From an uncultured Candidatus Saccharibacteria bacterium (lineage in GTDB: Bacteria; Patescibacteriota; Saccharimonadia; Saccharimonadales; Saccharimonadaceae): a stretch of DNA of 33,979 bases. The DNA is taken from the NCBI GenBank assembly GCA_946415265.1, contig CAMKRV010000009.1, forward strand, positions 1 to 33,979, written 5' to 3'. The first letter of the stretch is position 1; every line of letters starts with the position of its first letter. Below the pieces are notes generated by a model, which did not search any database, had not been told where the DNA came from, and was given only the letters and a program-made list of their open reading frames with translations. This document shows positions 1 through 9,769 of the stretch, in pieces. Made by a program: the position numbers and the translations under genes.

Positions 1-77
1 CTGACAATCTTTTCGGTAAATTACTATAAATCAATAACTATAAAATTGTAATTTCGCACACAAAATGAAGTAACAAA

Positions 78-105
78 GAGAGACGCCTAGCCAATAGCGT
101 CTCTC
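78..105. repeat. 9-bp perfect inverted repeat GAGAGACGC / GCGTCTCTC (hairpin)
   Basis: gagagacgc (78-86), 10-nt loop, gcgtctctc (97-105); no strong T-tract follows. Confidence 0.6.
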
Positions 106-232
106 AAAGTGCTCTTCTATTTGAAACCGGGCGGAAAACAAAAATTTTAAAAGAAACCGACCGGCTACCTCCCAAATAGTAGCACCAAGACCATTTTAGC
201 TTAGAATCCTTTTATTTACAAATTGTTTATGG

Positions 233-238
233 TATAAT
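233..238 (+). promoter_or_regulatory. Predicted extended -10 promoter (TGGTATAAT) ahead of the prophage structural operon
   Basis: tatggTATAATcg upstream of the scaffold gene; weak -35. Confidence 0.55.
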
Positions 239-262
239 CGAAATATACATTAGTTAATTGCG

Positions 263-286
263 ACAAGGACATCCTTGCCGTTTTTT
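263..286 (+). terminator. Leader terminator/attenuator-like hairpin with T6
   Basis: CAAGGA-ca-TCCTTG then ccgTTTTTT, between predicted promoter and first CDS. Confidence 0.5.
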
Positions 287-327
287 ATAGCTAATCACTA
301 GCCGATGGGCGTAAAACAGAGGATTCT

Positions 328-858
328 ATGGATAAAGACAATAATCCTGCACCGGATAATAACGACTCCGGGGATAAAGGCCAAGAAGACAAGCCTACAA
401 CGTTTACGCAAGAACAAGTTAACGATATCGTGAGCAAGCGTCTTGCCGAAGCCAATACTAAAGCCGAGAAAAAGCTTAAAGATGAAGTCTCGAAAGCTTT
501 AGCTGAGGCCGAGCGTCAGAGTAAACTCTCTGAAGCTGAACGCGAAAAGGAATTCAAAGCCAAACAGCAAAAGGAACTCGATGATCGCGAGCGTACAATT
601 ACCCTCCGCGAACGCAGAGCTGACGCTAAAGATGCACTGTCTGATAGAAATATCGACACAGACCTCGTAGACTTCGTTATTGATATTGACGAGGATAAAA
701 CCAATGCCAATATCGATAAGCTAGAAAAAGCTTTCAATAAGGCCGTAGAAGCCGGAGTCAAAGCCAAACTAGCCGGAACTTCTCCCGAAGATTATGGCGA
801 GGGTACAAAGCCGAAAACCGAGATCAAAAAGTCTCAAGCAGGTTTACGGTCATTCTAA
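328..858 (+). CDS. Phage scaffolding protein (DUF4355/GP20-like)
   Basis: Acidic N-terminus, TFTQEQVNDIVSKRLAEA, coiled-coil; directly precedes capsid gene. Confidence 0.8.
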   Translation: MDKDNNPAPDNNDSGDKGQEDKPTTFTQEQVNDIVSKRLAEANTKAEKKLKDEVSKALAEAERQSKLSEAEREKEFKAKQQKELDDRERTITLRERRADAKDALSDRNIDTDLVDFVIDIDEDKTNANIDKLEKAFNKAVEAGVKAKLAGTSPEDYGEGTKPKTEIKKSQAGLRSF

Positions 859-869
859 AGGAATAAACT

Positions 870-1718
870 ATGGCAAGAACTGATGCTTTAAGCATTAATA
901 TCGACGCAAGTACCGCCGATAAGCTCGCCGAGATTCAGGGATTCGTCATTGAGACTATCCAAAAAGGTGCTGTCTCAGAAAAGATGAAGAATACCGAATA
1001 TTCTGGCGATCCTACGACTGGTAGCGTCGAGATTGACCGCTTCAAGAACGCACAGGTAGATGACTACGGTACTGCTCGTGCGGCCGGAGCTGGCAAGAAG
1101 ATTCTAAACACCGGTAAGGTCACCATTAATATAAACGAAGATAAAGAAATCGTTGAAGAAATCGCCAAGAAAGATGTCAAACTCTACGGCATTGCGTCCA
1201 TTATGGACAAGCGCAAGAAAAACCAAGCGCTCCGCATGATCGCAGATCTTGATACTCGCTTCTTCGCGCAGATGGTTACCGATGGTACCGAAGTCACCGG
1301 ACTTACTACCGCAACCCCACTCGTGGATAATCTCGAAAGTATCATTCAATCTGTCGAGACTACTCAAAACGACTGGGTAGATGGCGTTGATCGCGAGATG
1401 ATCGAAATCTCCGTCAAACCGGCAATCTATGGCAAGCTGCTCAATTATATTGACTCCGTGCCAAACCCAATTAGTGGCCTCAAAGAAGATGTCTTCCATG
1501 GCGTGAAGATTTACTCTAACCACCGCCAGACCAAAGACATCATCTGTGCTATCCATGGCGCAGTTGGTCAGCCGGTCACTGTCGACGACTACGAGCCGGA
1601 GAAAATCCAGCTCTCCAATAACTACGATTGTAGTCTCTTCTACTCTCGTGGCACCAAAGCTGTCATGCCGGACTTAATCCGCTACGCAGATATCGCGGAG
1701 GCTCAAAACAATGGCTAG
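870..1718 (+). CDS. Phage major capsid protein (HK97-fold type)
   Basis: Position after scaffold; size and composition typical of siphovirus capsid proteins. Confidence 0.8.
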   Translation: MARTDALSINIDASTADKLAEIQGFVIETIQKGAVSEKMKNTEYSGDPTTGSVEIDRFKNAQVDDYGTARAAGAGKKILNTGKVTININEDKEIVEEIAKKDVKLYGIASIMDKRKKNQALRMIADLDTRFFAQMVTDGTEVTGLTTATPLVDNLESIIQSVETTQNDWVDGVDREMIEISVKPAIYGKLLNYIDSVPNPISGLKEDVFHGVKIYSNHRQTKDIICAIHGAVGQPVTVDDYEPEKIQLSNNYDCSLFYSRGTKAVMPDLIRYADIAEAQNNG

Positions 1719-1881
1719 ATTCAAGCAAGTATCAACCGGACTTACGCTCGTCTGTGAACGCAAGGATGTAATCGAGCAGTACGAAAAGTATCCTGATCTT
1801 TACATTCCGCTAGACAAAGCGAAATCCGCTCCAAAGGCCGAAGAAAAGCCTGCGGAAACCAAAACCCCGGAGAAGAAATAA
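1711..1881 (+). CDS. Small hypothetical phage protein (56 aa, MARFKQVSTGLTLVCERKD...)
   Basis: My translation; ATG overlaps the capsid stop (ATGGCTAG) and stop abuts the next ATG; not in the ORF track because of size. Confidence 0.65.
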   Translation: MARFKQVSTGLTLVCERKDVIEQYEKYPDLYIPLDKAKSAPKAEEKPAETKTPEKK

Positions 1882-2259
1882 ATGACCGACTCAGAGCAAG
1901 AAACCAGAATCAAAACTTATGCCAAGCTCCTTAATAACAGAATCGAGGATGGTGAACTCCTAGATTTTGTTACGCTCGAAGTTCTAGATCGTGTGCTCGT
2001 TTATCTAAACGACAACACGCTAGATCAGAAACTAGAGCGTATCGTGGCGCGAATTGTTTCTGGCGTATTCGCCGAGAGTCAGGAATCTTCAGACGGAGAA
2101 CTTTCTCGTAATATCAGTAGCATATCGGATAACGGCCAGACGATTTCATATTCTGAAAAAGTCAAAAGCTATCTTGTATCTACGGATGACGAGGAACTCT
2201 TTAGCGGTTTTTCGAAACTGCTCGCACCTTACAGGAGAGTAAATGTTGCTTCCGAATAA
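1882..2259 (+). CDS. Phage head-tail connector protein
   Basis: Size and position after capsid. Confidence 0.6.
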   Translation: MTDSEQETRIKTYAKLLNNRIEDGELLDFVTLEVLDRVLVYLNDNTLDQKLERIVARIVSGVFAESQESSDGELSRNISSISDNGQTISYSEKVKSYLVSTDDEELFSGFSKLLAPYRRVNVASE

Positions 2260-2584
2260 TTTCGAGAATGAAATTTCTAGTCGCTTCTACGATAAAGAAG
2301 TCACCGTTCTTGAAACTCGGGAGAGGATAGAGCCAGACGGCGGAGTGGTTCGCGAGGACAATACCGAGAAATGTAAATTCTTCGGAAATGTGCGATTCAA
2401 CGCGCAAGAAGAACTCCAAAGCGATATCGGGCTCCATCTCGACGCAGATATCACCATAACTTGTAGAAATGAGACAAATGTCTCACTAAACGATTGTCTC
2501 GTTTATCTCGGGAAAAGATATAAAGTAAATAATCTGATCCCGAGCGACTCGCACTTAACAATCACAGGTAAAGAATGCAAATAA
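2243..2584 (+). CDS. Phage head closure/minor capsid protein
   Basis: Size, position, translational overlaps. Confidence 0.55.
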   Translation: MLLPNNFENEISSRFYDKEVTVLETRERIEPDGGVVREDNTEKCKFFGNVRFNAQEELQSDIGLHLDADITITCRNETNVSLNDCLVYLGKRYKVNNLIPSDSHLTITGKECK

Positions 2585-3048
2585 AAGTCGTAGGTTTAAA
2601 GAAATTTGCCACGAAACTAGGCCGAATGAAGTCGGATATTCTACCGGATGTAGAGCGCGGAGTGAAACTAGCGACAGTCGTGGTTGAGGGGAGAGCCAAA
2701 GCGCTCTGCCCCACCAACAAGTATCGTGCCGGTGGCGAACTTAGACAATCGATTCATCCTGATACGCAAGCCCTAAAAGACAGCGTGATAGGAAAAGTAT
2801 CGACGATTAAGGAATATGCCGCCTTTGTCGAATTTGGCGTCGGTATTAAAGGCCAAATGACGAATCGAAATCATAAGATTCCTCTAGCATACCGTCAAAC
2901 TCCCTGGACTTATACTCCAGACGACGGCGAGACCTTTATCCGTACAATCGGTAATGTCGCTCAGCCGTATCTCTATCCAGCTTTCCACCAAAGCAAAGCA
3001 CAGGTCAAAGATCTCATTATTAAATCAGTTCAAGGAATCGCAAAATAA
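2575..3048 (+). CDS. HK97 gp10-like phage protein
   Basis: ALCPTNKYRAGGELRQSI... and AAFVEFG motifs typical of the gp10 family. Confidence 0.7.
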   Translation: MQIKVVGLKKFATKLGRMKSDILPDVERGVKLATVVVEGRAKALCPTNKYRAGGELRQSIHPDTQALKDSVIGKVSTIKEYAAFVEFGVGIKGQMTNRNHKIPLAYRQTPWTYTPDDGETFIRTIGNVAQPYLYPAFHQSKAQVKDLIIKSVQGIAK

Positions 3049-3383
3049 TGTATCAGCCAAAACAAGATATCTACGAAAAGCTTCAAGAAACCGGCGTAAC
3101 GGTTCTCCAAAGCGCCCAAGAAACTTATACTGAGACTCCGACGATTACATTTTCTGTGAGTGACAATTCAACCGAACTAGATCTAAATAACGAGATAGTT
3201 TCGCAATCCATTATCGTCTCAATTGATATTTGGACTGATACAAGCATGGAAGCCTCGGCGCTTCAGAATGCCTGTGAAATATTAATGCGCGAACTAGGAT
3301 ATAAGATGACCTACTCGGCGGACGTTCCGTTCCCTGAGGGCGCATTACATCATATCAACTGTCGTTTCGAGACGACAAGATAG
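3048..3383 (+). CDS. Phage tail terminator/completion protein
   Basis: Position between gp10-like and major tail protein; size. Confidence 0.6.
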   Translation: MYQPKQDIYEKLQETGVTVLQSAQETYTETPTITFSVSDNSTELDLNNEIVSQSIIVSIDIWTDTSMEASALQNACEILMRELGYKMTYSADVPFPEGALHHINCRFETTR

Positions 3384-3391
3384 GAGAAAAT

Positions 3392-3829
3392 ATGGCTGGA
3401 ACCCGAACCATGGGTACTACCCTAACTATGAAAAGAGCCGGATCAGAAACGGCAGATACCGTTATCGCTCACTTAACCTCTATTGGCGAAGTGACTGGCG
3501 AACGCGAAGAAATCGATGTAACTACGCTTGATAGCCCAAATGGCGCTAAAGAGTTCATTTCGGGCGTTGTAGATTTCGGCTCATTCGATGTGGCTGGCAA
3601 CGTAATCGACGGCGTACAGGTATCGACACTCTACGACGTCTTTAACGGCCAACAGAATCGCGACTTTGAGATCCAGACTCCATCTGGTACCAAATTATCG
3701 CTCAATGGCTACTTCAGCTCATTTGGCTTCGGCGAAAAGACTACCGATGGCCTTGATACATTCAAGGCGACCATTCGTGTATCCGGTGCGCCAACTTATA
3801 CTCCTGCCGGAGTAACTACTACCCCTTAA
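3392..3829 (+). CDS. Phage major tail protein
   Basis: GEVTGEREEIDVTTLDSPNGAKEFISG... typical of siphovirus major tail proteins. Confidence 0.8.
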   Translation: MAGTRTMGTTLTMKRAGSETADTVIAHLTSIGEVTGEREEIDVTTLDSPNGAKEFISGVVDFGSFDVAGNVIDGVQVSTLYDVFNGQQNRDFEIQTPSGTKLSLNGYFSSFGFGEKTTDGLDTFKATIRVSGAPTYTPAGVTTTP

Positions 3830-3851
3830 TAACTTAAACAAGGAATAAATA

Positions 3852-4211
3852 ATGTCTACTAAACTAAACCTCAAGTTTACAGCACGCGACGTGGCCGCCG
3901 TAGAAGAAGCATTAGACGGCTCACTCGAAAAGATTATCGCGTCATTCAAACTAACCACCCTGATTCAATTCTTGATGGTAGGACTCCGCGATAAAGATGG
4001 CAAGAAACTAGATTTAAGCGAAGATGCCGCATTTGATGTGGTAGATGGCGCCATTAAAGAGCATGGCAAAATCGAACTCCAAATTCAGGTTATCGACGCA
4101 TTGATTGAAGCCGGTTTTTTACCAAAGGCGATCGACACCGGACAACTCAGAGCAACCTTGTCCGAAGCGATAGACGAAGCTTCAAAGATAACTGGCAAAG
4201 CCACGAAATAG
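3852..4211 (+). CDS. Phage tail assembly chaperone (G product)
   Basis: Between major tail protein and tape measure; contains slippery heptamer. Confidence 0.75.
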   Translation: MSTKLNLKFTARDVAAVEEALDGSLEKIIASFKLTTLIQFLMVGLRDKDGKKLDLSEDAAFDVVDGAIKEHGKIELQIQVIDALIEAGFLPKAIDTGQLRATLSEAIDEASKITGKATK

Positions 4212-4507
4212 ACGCTCTCTATATCGGGGTTTCTCTAGAACTTTATTGGAACTTAACCCCGAATGAGTTTATCAAGTACTGCGAGGCTCATTCGAGGCGA
4301 GAGAAATTCCGTATAGAGGCAAGCGATGCGCTAAATTACCTACTCGGTCAGTATATCGGACTAGCGATACGAGCGCCAAAGAAGTATCCAGACCGACCAT
4401 TCCTAACGAAGACGCAGGAAAAGAAGATGATGCCGATTACAGACGACATACTTCTTAAAACTGCCACTATGCTCGGAGCGAAAATAAATGGCAATGACCG
4501 TAGATGA
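4115..4507 (+). CDS. -1 frameshift extension giving a G-T tail chaperone fusion (gene begins at 3852)
   Basis: T_TTT_TTA at 4115-4121; -1 frame open to TGA at 4505-4507; encodes DALYIGVSLELYWNLTPNEFIKYCEAHSRREKFRIEASDALNYLLGQYIGLAIRAP. Confidence 0.8.
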   Translation, partial: FFTKGDRHRTTQSNLVRSDRRSFKDNWQSHEIDALYIGVSLELYWNLTPNEFIKYCEAHSRREKFRIEASDALNYLLGQYIGLAIRAPKKYPDRPFLTKTQEKKMMPITDDILLKTATMLGAKINGNDRR

Positions 4508-7475
4508 GCTACAAGTTCTCATCACCGCACAAACAAGTAAATTCAACTCGGAAATAGCGAAAGTCCAGAGTCAGATTTCTGGGCTTGATAAAAACGTAAA
4601 AAATACGAGTTCAAATCTCACTAAAAGCTTTGGTAGTCTAGCTGCCAAAGTTGTTTCTGTTGGTGCAATCATAAAGGCTACCGCAAGTTCAATAAATGCG
4701 GCAATGAACTTTATTGAAGATGAGAACTTGTTCCAAGTCTCAATGGGCAAATGGGCTGACGCGACACGCGACTGGTCTAATGAAGTTCAAAACTCGGTCG
4801 GCGTAAGTGCCGCATGGCTACGCAAATACTCTGGCGTAATGACGAATATGACCGCCTCAATGGGCCTAGCACAGGATCAAGCCGTAAAGCTAGGCAAAGG
4901 TATTGCCCTTTTGTCTAACGATATCGCTTCGTTTTATAACATCTCTGCCGAATCAGCCTTTGAGAAGATTCAATCAGCTATGGCCGGAATGCCGAGACCA
5001 CTTCAGGAACTCGGTATTATGGTACGCGATAGCGAAGTCAAACAAGTAGCTTACGCAAATGGAATTGCTAGAACCGGCGATGAACTAAATACTACTCAAA
5101 AGGCGATGGCAACTTATCTTGCTATCTTGCAAAGAACTTCGAACGCGCAAGGTGATCTAGCAAGAACCGTCAATAGCCCGGCAAACCAATTCCGAATGCT
5201 TAAAACATCTATTAAAGATCTAGCCGTAGCAATCGGCACGATGTTTCAACCGCTTCTGCAAGTCGTTCTTCCCGTCCTAAACGCGATCGTAATTGCTACT
5301 ACAAGAGCATTTCAGGCAATAGCAAAATTATTTGGAATCGAATTCGACGCAAGTGCTTATGCGGATGGTTTTTCTGATATAAGTGCTGGCGTGGAATCCG
5401 TTGGCGACGCGGCCGACGATTCAAGCGGAAGTGTCAAGAAACTCGCCAAACAGTTAGCCGCTTTTGACGAAATGAACACTCTCAACAAAGATACTTCATC
5501 TGGTGGAGGTTCTGGTGGCGGAGGTGGTGGCGGAAACATAGATTTGCCAACAATAGATTGGGATAAGTTATATTCCGGTGGCTTTGATAAGGTCACGAAT
5601 AAAGCCCTAGAGATGGCTGATAAGATTTACAAGGCATTCGAGAAACTCGGCAAGAAACTCAATAATACTTTCAAGAAAATAGACTGGGCGAAAATAAGTA
5701 AAGGCATAAATGAAGTCTGGGAAGCCCTAAAACCGTTCGGCGAACGAATCGGAGCCGGGCTTGAATGGTTTTACGACAACGTGCTTGAACCGCTCGTAGT
5801 TTGGGCGGCAAATAATTTAGTGCCAACCGTACTTCATCTAATAGCAGGAGCTCTGAAACTTATCGGCGCCGTAATCGACGCTTGCGCACCGACTTTCGCT
5901 TGGCTTTTCGATAATTTCCTAAGACCAATCGCCGAATTCACCGGCGGAATCATTATTGGAGTTCTTCAAGGAATTGGCGATATGCTAAATTGGATCGCCG
6001 AACAACAAGCCGTCGTAGAACTCATAAAGAACATTGCTTTAACAATAGGAATTATGGTCGCGGCATGGGAAGCTTACCAATTAGTAGCCGGAATAGTAAC
6101 TGGTATCCAAATCGCCATGACCGGCGCGATGGTAGCCGGCACTACAGCAAGCGGAGCGTACGCAGCTGGACTTGGAATAGTAACTGCCGCACAAAGTGCC
6201 TGTGCGACCGCCGGTACGGTCTTAAATGCAGTATTTAGTACGACTAGTATTGTTGGTCTCGCGATAACCGCTGTCCTTACTGGTATTAGTGTAGTAAACG
6301 AGGCTTTGAAACTCTCCACAATGGAAGCCGAACTCGCCGAGAGAAATCGCATGGATACGATCAAACTCTCAACTCAAACAACCGAATGGCATAACGAGGC
6401 AATCCAAAGGCAAAAAGAGTTGATAGACGAGCTAGAAGACGCTGAATTAAATGCCGTCGATTCCGAACTGGCCTATATTAATGCACAAGAAATGGCAACG
6501 CAGAAACGCGAGAAATATAACCAAATGCTTCAAGCTGGTACTTATAGTACAGACGAACTCCATAAAGCGGAGCTAGAAGCGCTTTCTGCGGAAGGTCGTG
6601 CTACGGCCGCCAAAAATAAACTTGCCGAAGCCCAACAGAATGTAACTGATAAGACTGAAGAATACGGCAATATGGAGTGGAAACGTATTATGACCGAGAA
6701 ACAGGCCGAAATGCTTGATCTAGCTAAGGCTGGGCGCTATGAAGAAATAAACAAAAGACTTCTTGAGCTAGGCACTTCTTGTGTTGAGTATAAAGATGCG
6801 CATGGTAATATGGCCAAATTTACAATGGAAGATTCAGAGAATATGGCATTCTTTATTGGCGACCAATTAGCTAAAGCAGACTCTGCTTATAAAGAATACT
6901 GGAATTCAAGTTCAGCGACAATCCAAGAAGCGGTTAGAATAACGGAATCTGTAGAGCCACAATTTGAACAGAGCGGTAAAAGCTTTGACTCCGGTCTTGC
7001 GACAGGTATTAATCAAAACTCATGGCAGGTATCAAACGCCGCAAAGAACAGCGCGCTTGCGGCCAAGAATGCATTTAACTCTACACTCCAAATCAAGTCG
7101 CCGAGCCGAGTCATGAAGAAGTCTGGCGGATTCTTCGTGGCCGGTATTGCGACAGGAATTGCTGACTCGATAAAAGAAGCCGAGACCGAAGTCGTCTATA
7201 TGGCCAATAAGCTAACCGGAGCCGTAGATAATGTCTTCTCAAACTACCAGATGGCCGATATCGCACCGAATCTAGAAATAGGTACAGATATTAGCAATGA
7301 TATCGAAACGCGCTTAAAACGCGATAATATGCGCCAAGAGATGCAAGAAAAAGATGATGATGATGAACCAATCTCACTAACCGTCAAAATCGGCGAAGAC
7401 ACGATCCTGGATAGAATCGTCAACGGAATAAACGAAAAATCGTTCATGAATAATATGGGAGTAATAAGCATATGA
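4488..7475 (+). CDS. Phage tail tape measure protein
   Basis: 995 aa, central hydrophobic segments, Gly-rich linker, IKSPSRVMKKSGGFFVAGIATGI motif. Confidence 0.9.
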   Translation: MAMTVDELQVLITAQTSKFNSEIAKVQSQISGLDKNVKNTSSNLTKSFGSLAAKVVSVGAIIKATASSINAAMNFIEDENLFQVSMGKWADATRDWSNEVQNSVGVSAAWLRKYSGVMTNMTASMGLAQDQAVKLGKGIALLSNDIASFYNISAESAFEKIQSAMAGMPRPLQELGIMVRDSEVKQVAYANGIARTGDELNTTQKAMATYLAILQRTSNAQGDLARTVNSPANQFRMLKTSIKDLAVAIGTMFQPLLQVVLPVLNAIVIATTRAFQAIAKLFGIEFDASAYADGFSDISAGVESVGDAADDSSGSVKKLAKQLAAFDEMNTLNKDTSSGGGSGGGGGGGNIDLPTIDWDKLYSGGFDKVTNKALEMADKIYKAFEKLGKKLNNTFKKIDWAKISKGINEVWEALKPFGERIGAGLEWFYDNVLEPLVVWAANNLVPTVLHLIAGALKLIGAVIDACAPTFAWLFDNFLRPIAEFTGGIIIGVLQGIGDMLNWIAEQQAVVELIKNIALTIGIMVAAWEAYQLVAGIVTGIQIAMTGAMVAGTTASGAYAAGLGIVTAAQSACATAGTVLNAVFSTTSIVGLAITAVLTGISVVNEALKLSTMEAELAERNRMDTIKLSTQTTEWHNEAIQRQKELIDELEDAELNAVDSELAYINAQEMATQKREKYNQMLQAGTYSTDELHKAELEALSAEGRATAAKNKLAEAQQNVTDKTEEYGNMEWKRIMTEKQAEMLDLAKAGRYEEINKRLLELGTSCVEYKDAHGNMAKFTMEDSENMAFFIGDQLAKADSAYKEYWNSSSATIQEAVRITESVEPQFEQSGKSFDSGLATGINQNSWQVSNAAKNSALAAKNAFNSTLQIKSPSRVMKKSGGFFVAGIATGIADSIKEAETEVVYMANKLTGAVDNVFSNYQMADIAPNLEIGTDISNDIETRLKRDNMRQEMQEKDDDDEPISLTVKIGEDTILDRIVNGINEKSFMNNMGVISI

Positions 7476-7837
7476 TAGGAACTCTACTGAAGATCAATGG
7501 GCAAACTATTCCAAATATTAAAACATACAAGGTCGGCAACAATAAACTTTGGGCCGACGCGGAACGCAATATGGATGGCGATGTTAGAGCGACTTTCATT
7601 GGTGTATTCCCAAAGCTCGAATTAGAGATTGGTGGTGTTTTAACTTCTGCGATCGTAGCGAACCTCTGCGCTCTACTTGATCAACCATATTTCTCCGTTA
7701 CATTCTATGATCCAAAAACCAGAGTCAATCGGACTGCCCAATATTACGCGTCAGATTATACTGTAGAACTGATGGATAAATACCGGGAGCTCTACCAACC
7801 ATTCTCGGTCAACTTAATACCTGTGAGTAAAAGATGA
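7472..7837 (+). CDS. Phage protein, DUF6711-like
   Basis: LLKINGQTIPNIKTYKVGNNKLWADAERNMDG...; follows tape measure. Confidence 0.55.
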   Translation: MIGTLLKINGQTIPNIKTYKVGNNKLWADAERNMDGDVRATFIGVFPKLELEIGGVLTSAIVANLCALLDQPYFSVTFYDPKTRVNRTAQYYASDYTVELMDKYRELYQPFSVNLIPVSKR

Positions 7838-9768
7838 TAGAGGTAAGTAACACATTTAAAGAAGCAGCCAGGGCGCCGGTAAAAGTTATCCGGGTTTCGA
7901 TAGTCTGCGAAGATGACACTTATACTTCGTCCAATGTACTTGTCTCATTATCAAAAGAAGATGCCGGATTCTATTTTAGTACAACTACCAAAAGTCTTTC
8001 ATTTAAACTATTAGGAACTGACTATGACTTAGTCGGCAAAAATGTAACGGCCACATACGAAATCCAATCTGGCAACAGTTGGGATAGTTGTATACTCGGT
8101 CGATTTACTATCTACGAACAGACCGCTAATCTTGAAAAAGGAATGACCGAATTCAAAGCCTATGATCCAATAGGCATGATGGGGAGAGTCAATTATGATG
8201 CTGGAAGCCTAAATTTCCCTTGTACCGTAGAAAATCTATTCGAGCAAATATGCAACAGATTTGGATTAACAAGATATGCAACAAGTGTCGCAAATCTCTC
8301 TTATCAAATTAACGAAGATTTATATGCAAAAATAAACGGAACAACATTTCGTGATATTCTCGCAGAAATAGCCGGAGCGACGGCTTCTGTAGCCGAGGTC
8401 AATAATGAGACAATTCGACTTAGACCAATTGAAATGATTTCAGCAGAAACTCTAACCTATGCGAACCTAAAGAAAGCAAAACTAGAACCAAAATACGGCC
8501 CGGTCAATAGCGTCGTCCTTGCGCGAACTCCGACCGAAGACAATATTGCAGTAACAGATGAAGAAAGTATCGCCGAAAACGGCAAAACCGAAGTTAAGTT
8601 AGCTAATAATGAAATTCTGGATGATGACCGAGAAACTCTGGCGCAACCAATTCTTGACGCAGTCGACGGATTCTACTTTTATCCTTTCGAAATAACTACC
8701 GAGGGCCATGGTTGGTATGAAGTAGGAGATCGTCTAACCATAACGGACGGAACAAACTCTTGGGAAATAATAGTTAGCAACATTTCGTTAAGTATTGGTA
8801 ATGGAATAAAAGAAGTAATCAAAGGCGTTGCGCCATCTGAAACACAAACCAACTATGCGCTTGCCGGCGGAATTACGAAGACGATTTATAACACCGAAAT
8901 AAAAGTCGACAAACAAGGCCAAGAAATAACATCTGTAGTCTCGCGGCAAGATCAATTTGAAAATCAAACGCTGGAGAACTTCTCACAAGTTACGCAGAAT
9001 ATCAATAGTATAACGACCACAATCCAAACGACAGGTGGCGGAAACCTAATTCACAATTCTGTTGGCTACAATATAGACAGCAATCGAAACCTCGTCGGCT
9101 GGGATAAAACCGGAACGGTTAGTTCAGAAACTAGCCCGGAGTCGGTTTCCTATGGCGCAATTTCTGGGAATCAAATAGATATTGGTGTTTCCAGTTCCAT
9201 GACGCAAAGGATAATCGTAGATGGATCCGGAAACCAACTTTATACATTTAGTTTGCGTGCCAAAAAGAGTGCTACTGGCAATGCTATAATTCATTTAAGA
9301 AATAATATCGATGATTACACTATTGAAATCCCTGAGGGCGAAACAGTACTCTGGAGTAATTATAGTTTAGTAGGAATAGAACCGCATTCTACATATTTTG
9401 ACGTTGTAATTCAGACCGATGGAGCAGTAACCGAATTATCAGTTACTGACTTAATGATGACGGTTGGCAATAGTACAACTCCTTGGGTTTCTGCTTCAGA
9501 TGAGATATTAAGCAAAAACGTAGCCGTAGATAGCTCCGGAGTAACAGTACGTTCAAACACCACTAATGATTACGTCCAACTTAACGAGCTAGGGCTAAAT
9601 GGCTTTTCAGATGCGTCCGGGAGCATGGAAAATGTGTTTACGGTTAACCGAGACACAACTGAAGTATCAAAGCTTAAAACGCGAAATCAAATTACGATGT
9701 CGCCAATAAAAATAATCCCAATAAAAAGCGGCACGCGTGCTGGCTGGGCATTCGTAAAGGAGAGCTAA
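7834..9768 (+). CDS. Phage tail-tip/minor structural protein
   Basis: Size and position after tape measure; LGRFTIYEQTANLEKGMTEFKAYDPIGMM typical of tail-tip proteins. Confidence 0.7.
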   Translation: MIEVSNTFKEAARAPVKVIRVSIVCEDDTYTSSNVLVSLSKEDAGFYFSTTTKSLSFKLLGTDYDLVGKNVTATYEIQSGNSWDSCILGRFTIYEQTANLEKGMTEFKAYDPIGMMGRVNYDAGSLNFPCTVENLFEQICNRFGLTRYATSVANLSYQINEDLYAKINGTTFRDILAEIAGATASVAEVNNETIRLRPIEMISAETLTYANLKKAKLEPKYGPVNSVVLARTPTEDNIAVTDEESIAENGKTEVKLANNEILDDDRETLAQPILDAVDGFYFYPFEITTEGHGWYEVGDRLTITDGTNSWEIIVSNISLSIGNGIKEVIKGVAPSETQTNYALAGGITKTIYNTEIKVDKQGQEITSVVSRQDQFENQTLENFSQVTQNINSITTTIQTTGGGNLIHNSVGYNIDSNRNLVGWDKTGTVSSETSPESVSYGAISGNQIDIGVSSSMTQRIIVDGSGNQLYTFSLRAKKSATGNAIIHLRNNIDDYTIEIPEGETVLWSNYSLVGIEPHSTYFDVVIQTDGAVTELSVTDLMMTVGNSTTPWVSASDEILSKNVAVDSSGVTVRSNTTNDYVQLNELGLNGFSDASGSMENVFTVNRDTTEVSKLKTRNQITMSPIKIIPIKSGTRAGWAFVKES

Positions 9769-9769
9769 A

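Noticed and set aside
516-767. Minus-strand 83-aa ORF inside the scaffold gene
   Set aside because: Antisense to a well-supported coding frame; low-complexity Ser/Leu composition.
1104-1556. Minus-strand 150-aa ORF inside the capsid gene
   Set aside because: Antisense shadow ORF; no SD and no recognisable domain.
5501-5533. GGT/GGC-rich repeat in tape measure as a regulatory repeat
   Set aside because: In frame, encodes a Gly/Ser linker; ordinary for such proteins.
5357-5596. Minus-strand Pro-rich ORF opposite the tape measure Gly linker
   Set aside because: Poly-Pro is the reverse complement of the GGTGGCGG linker repeat.
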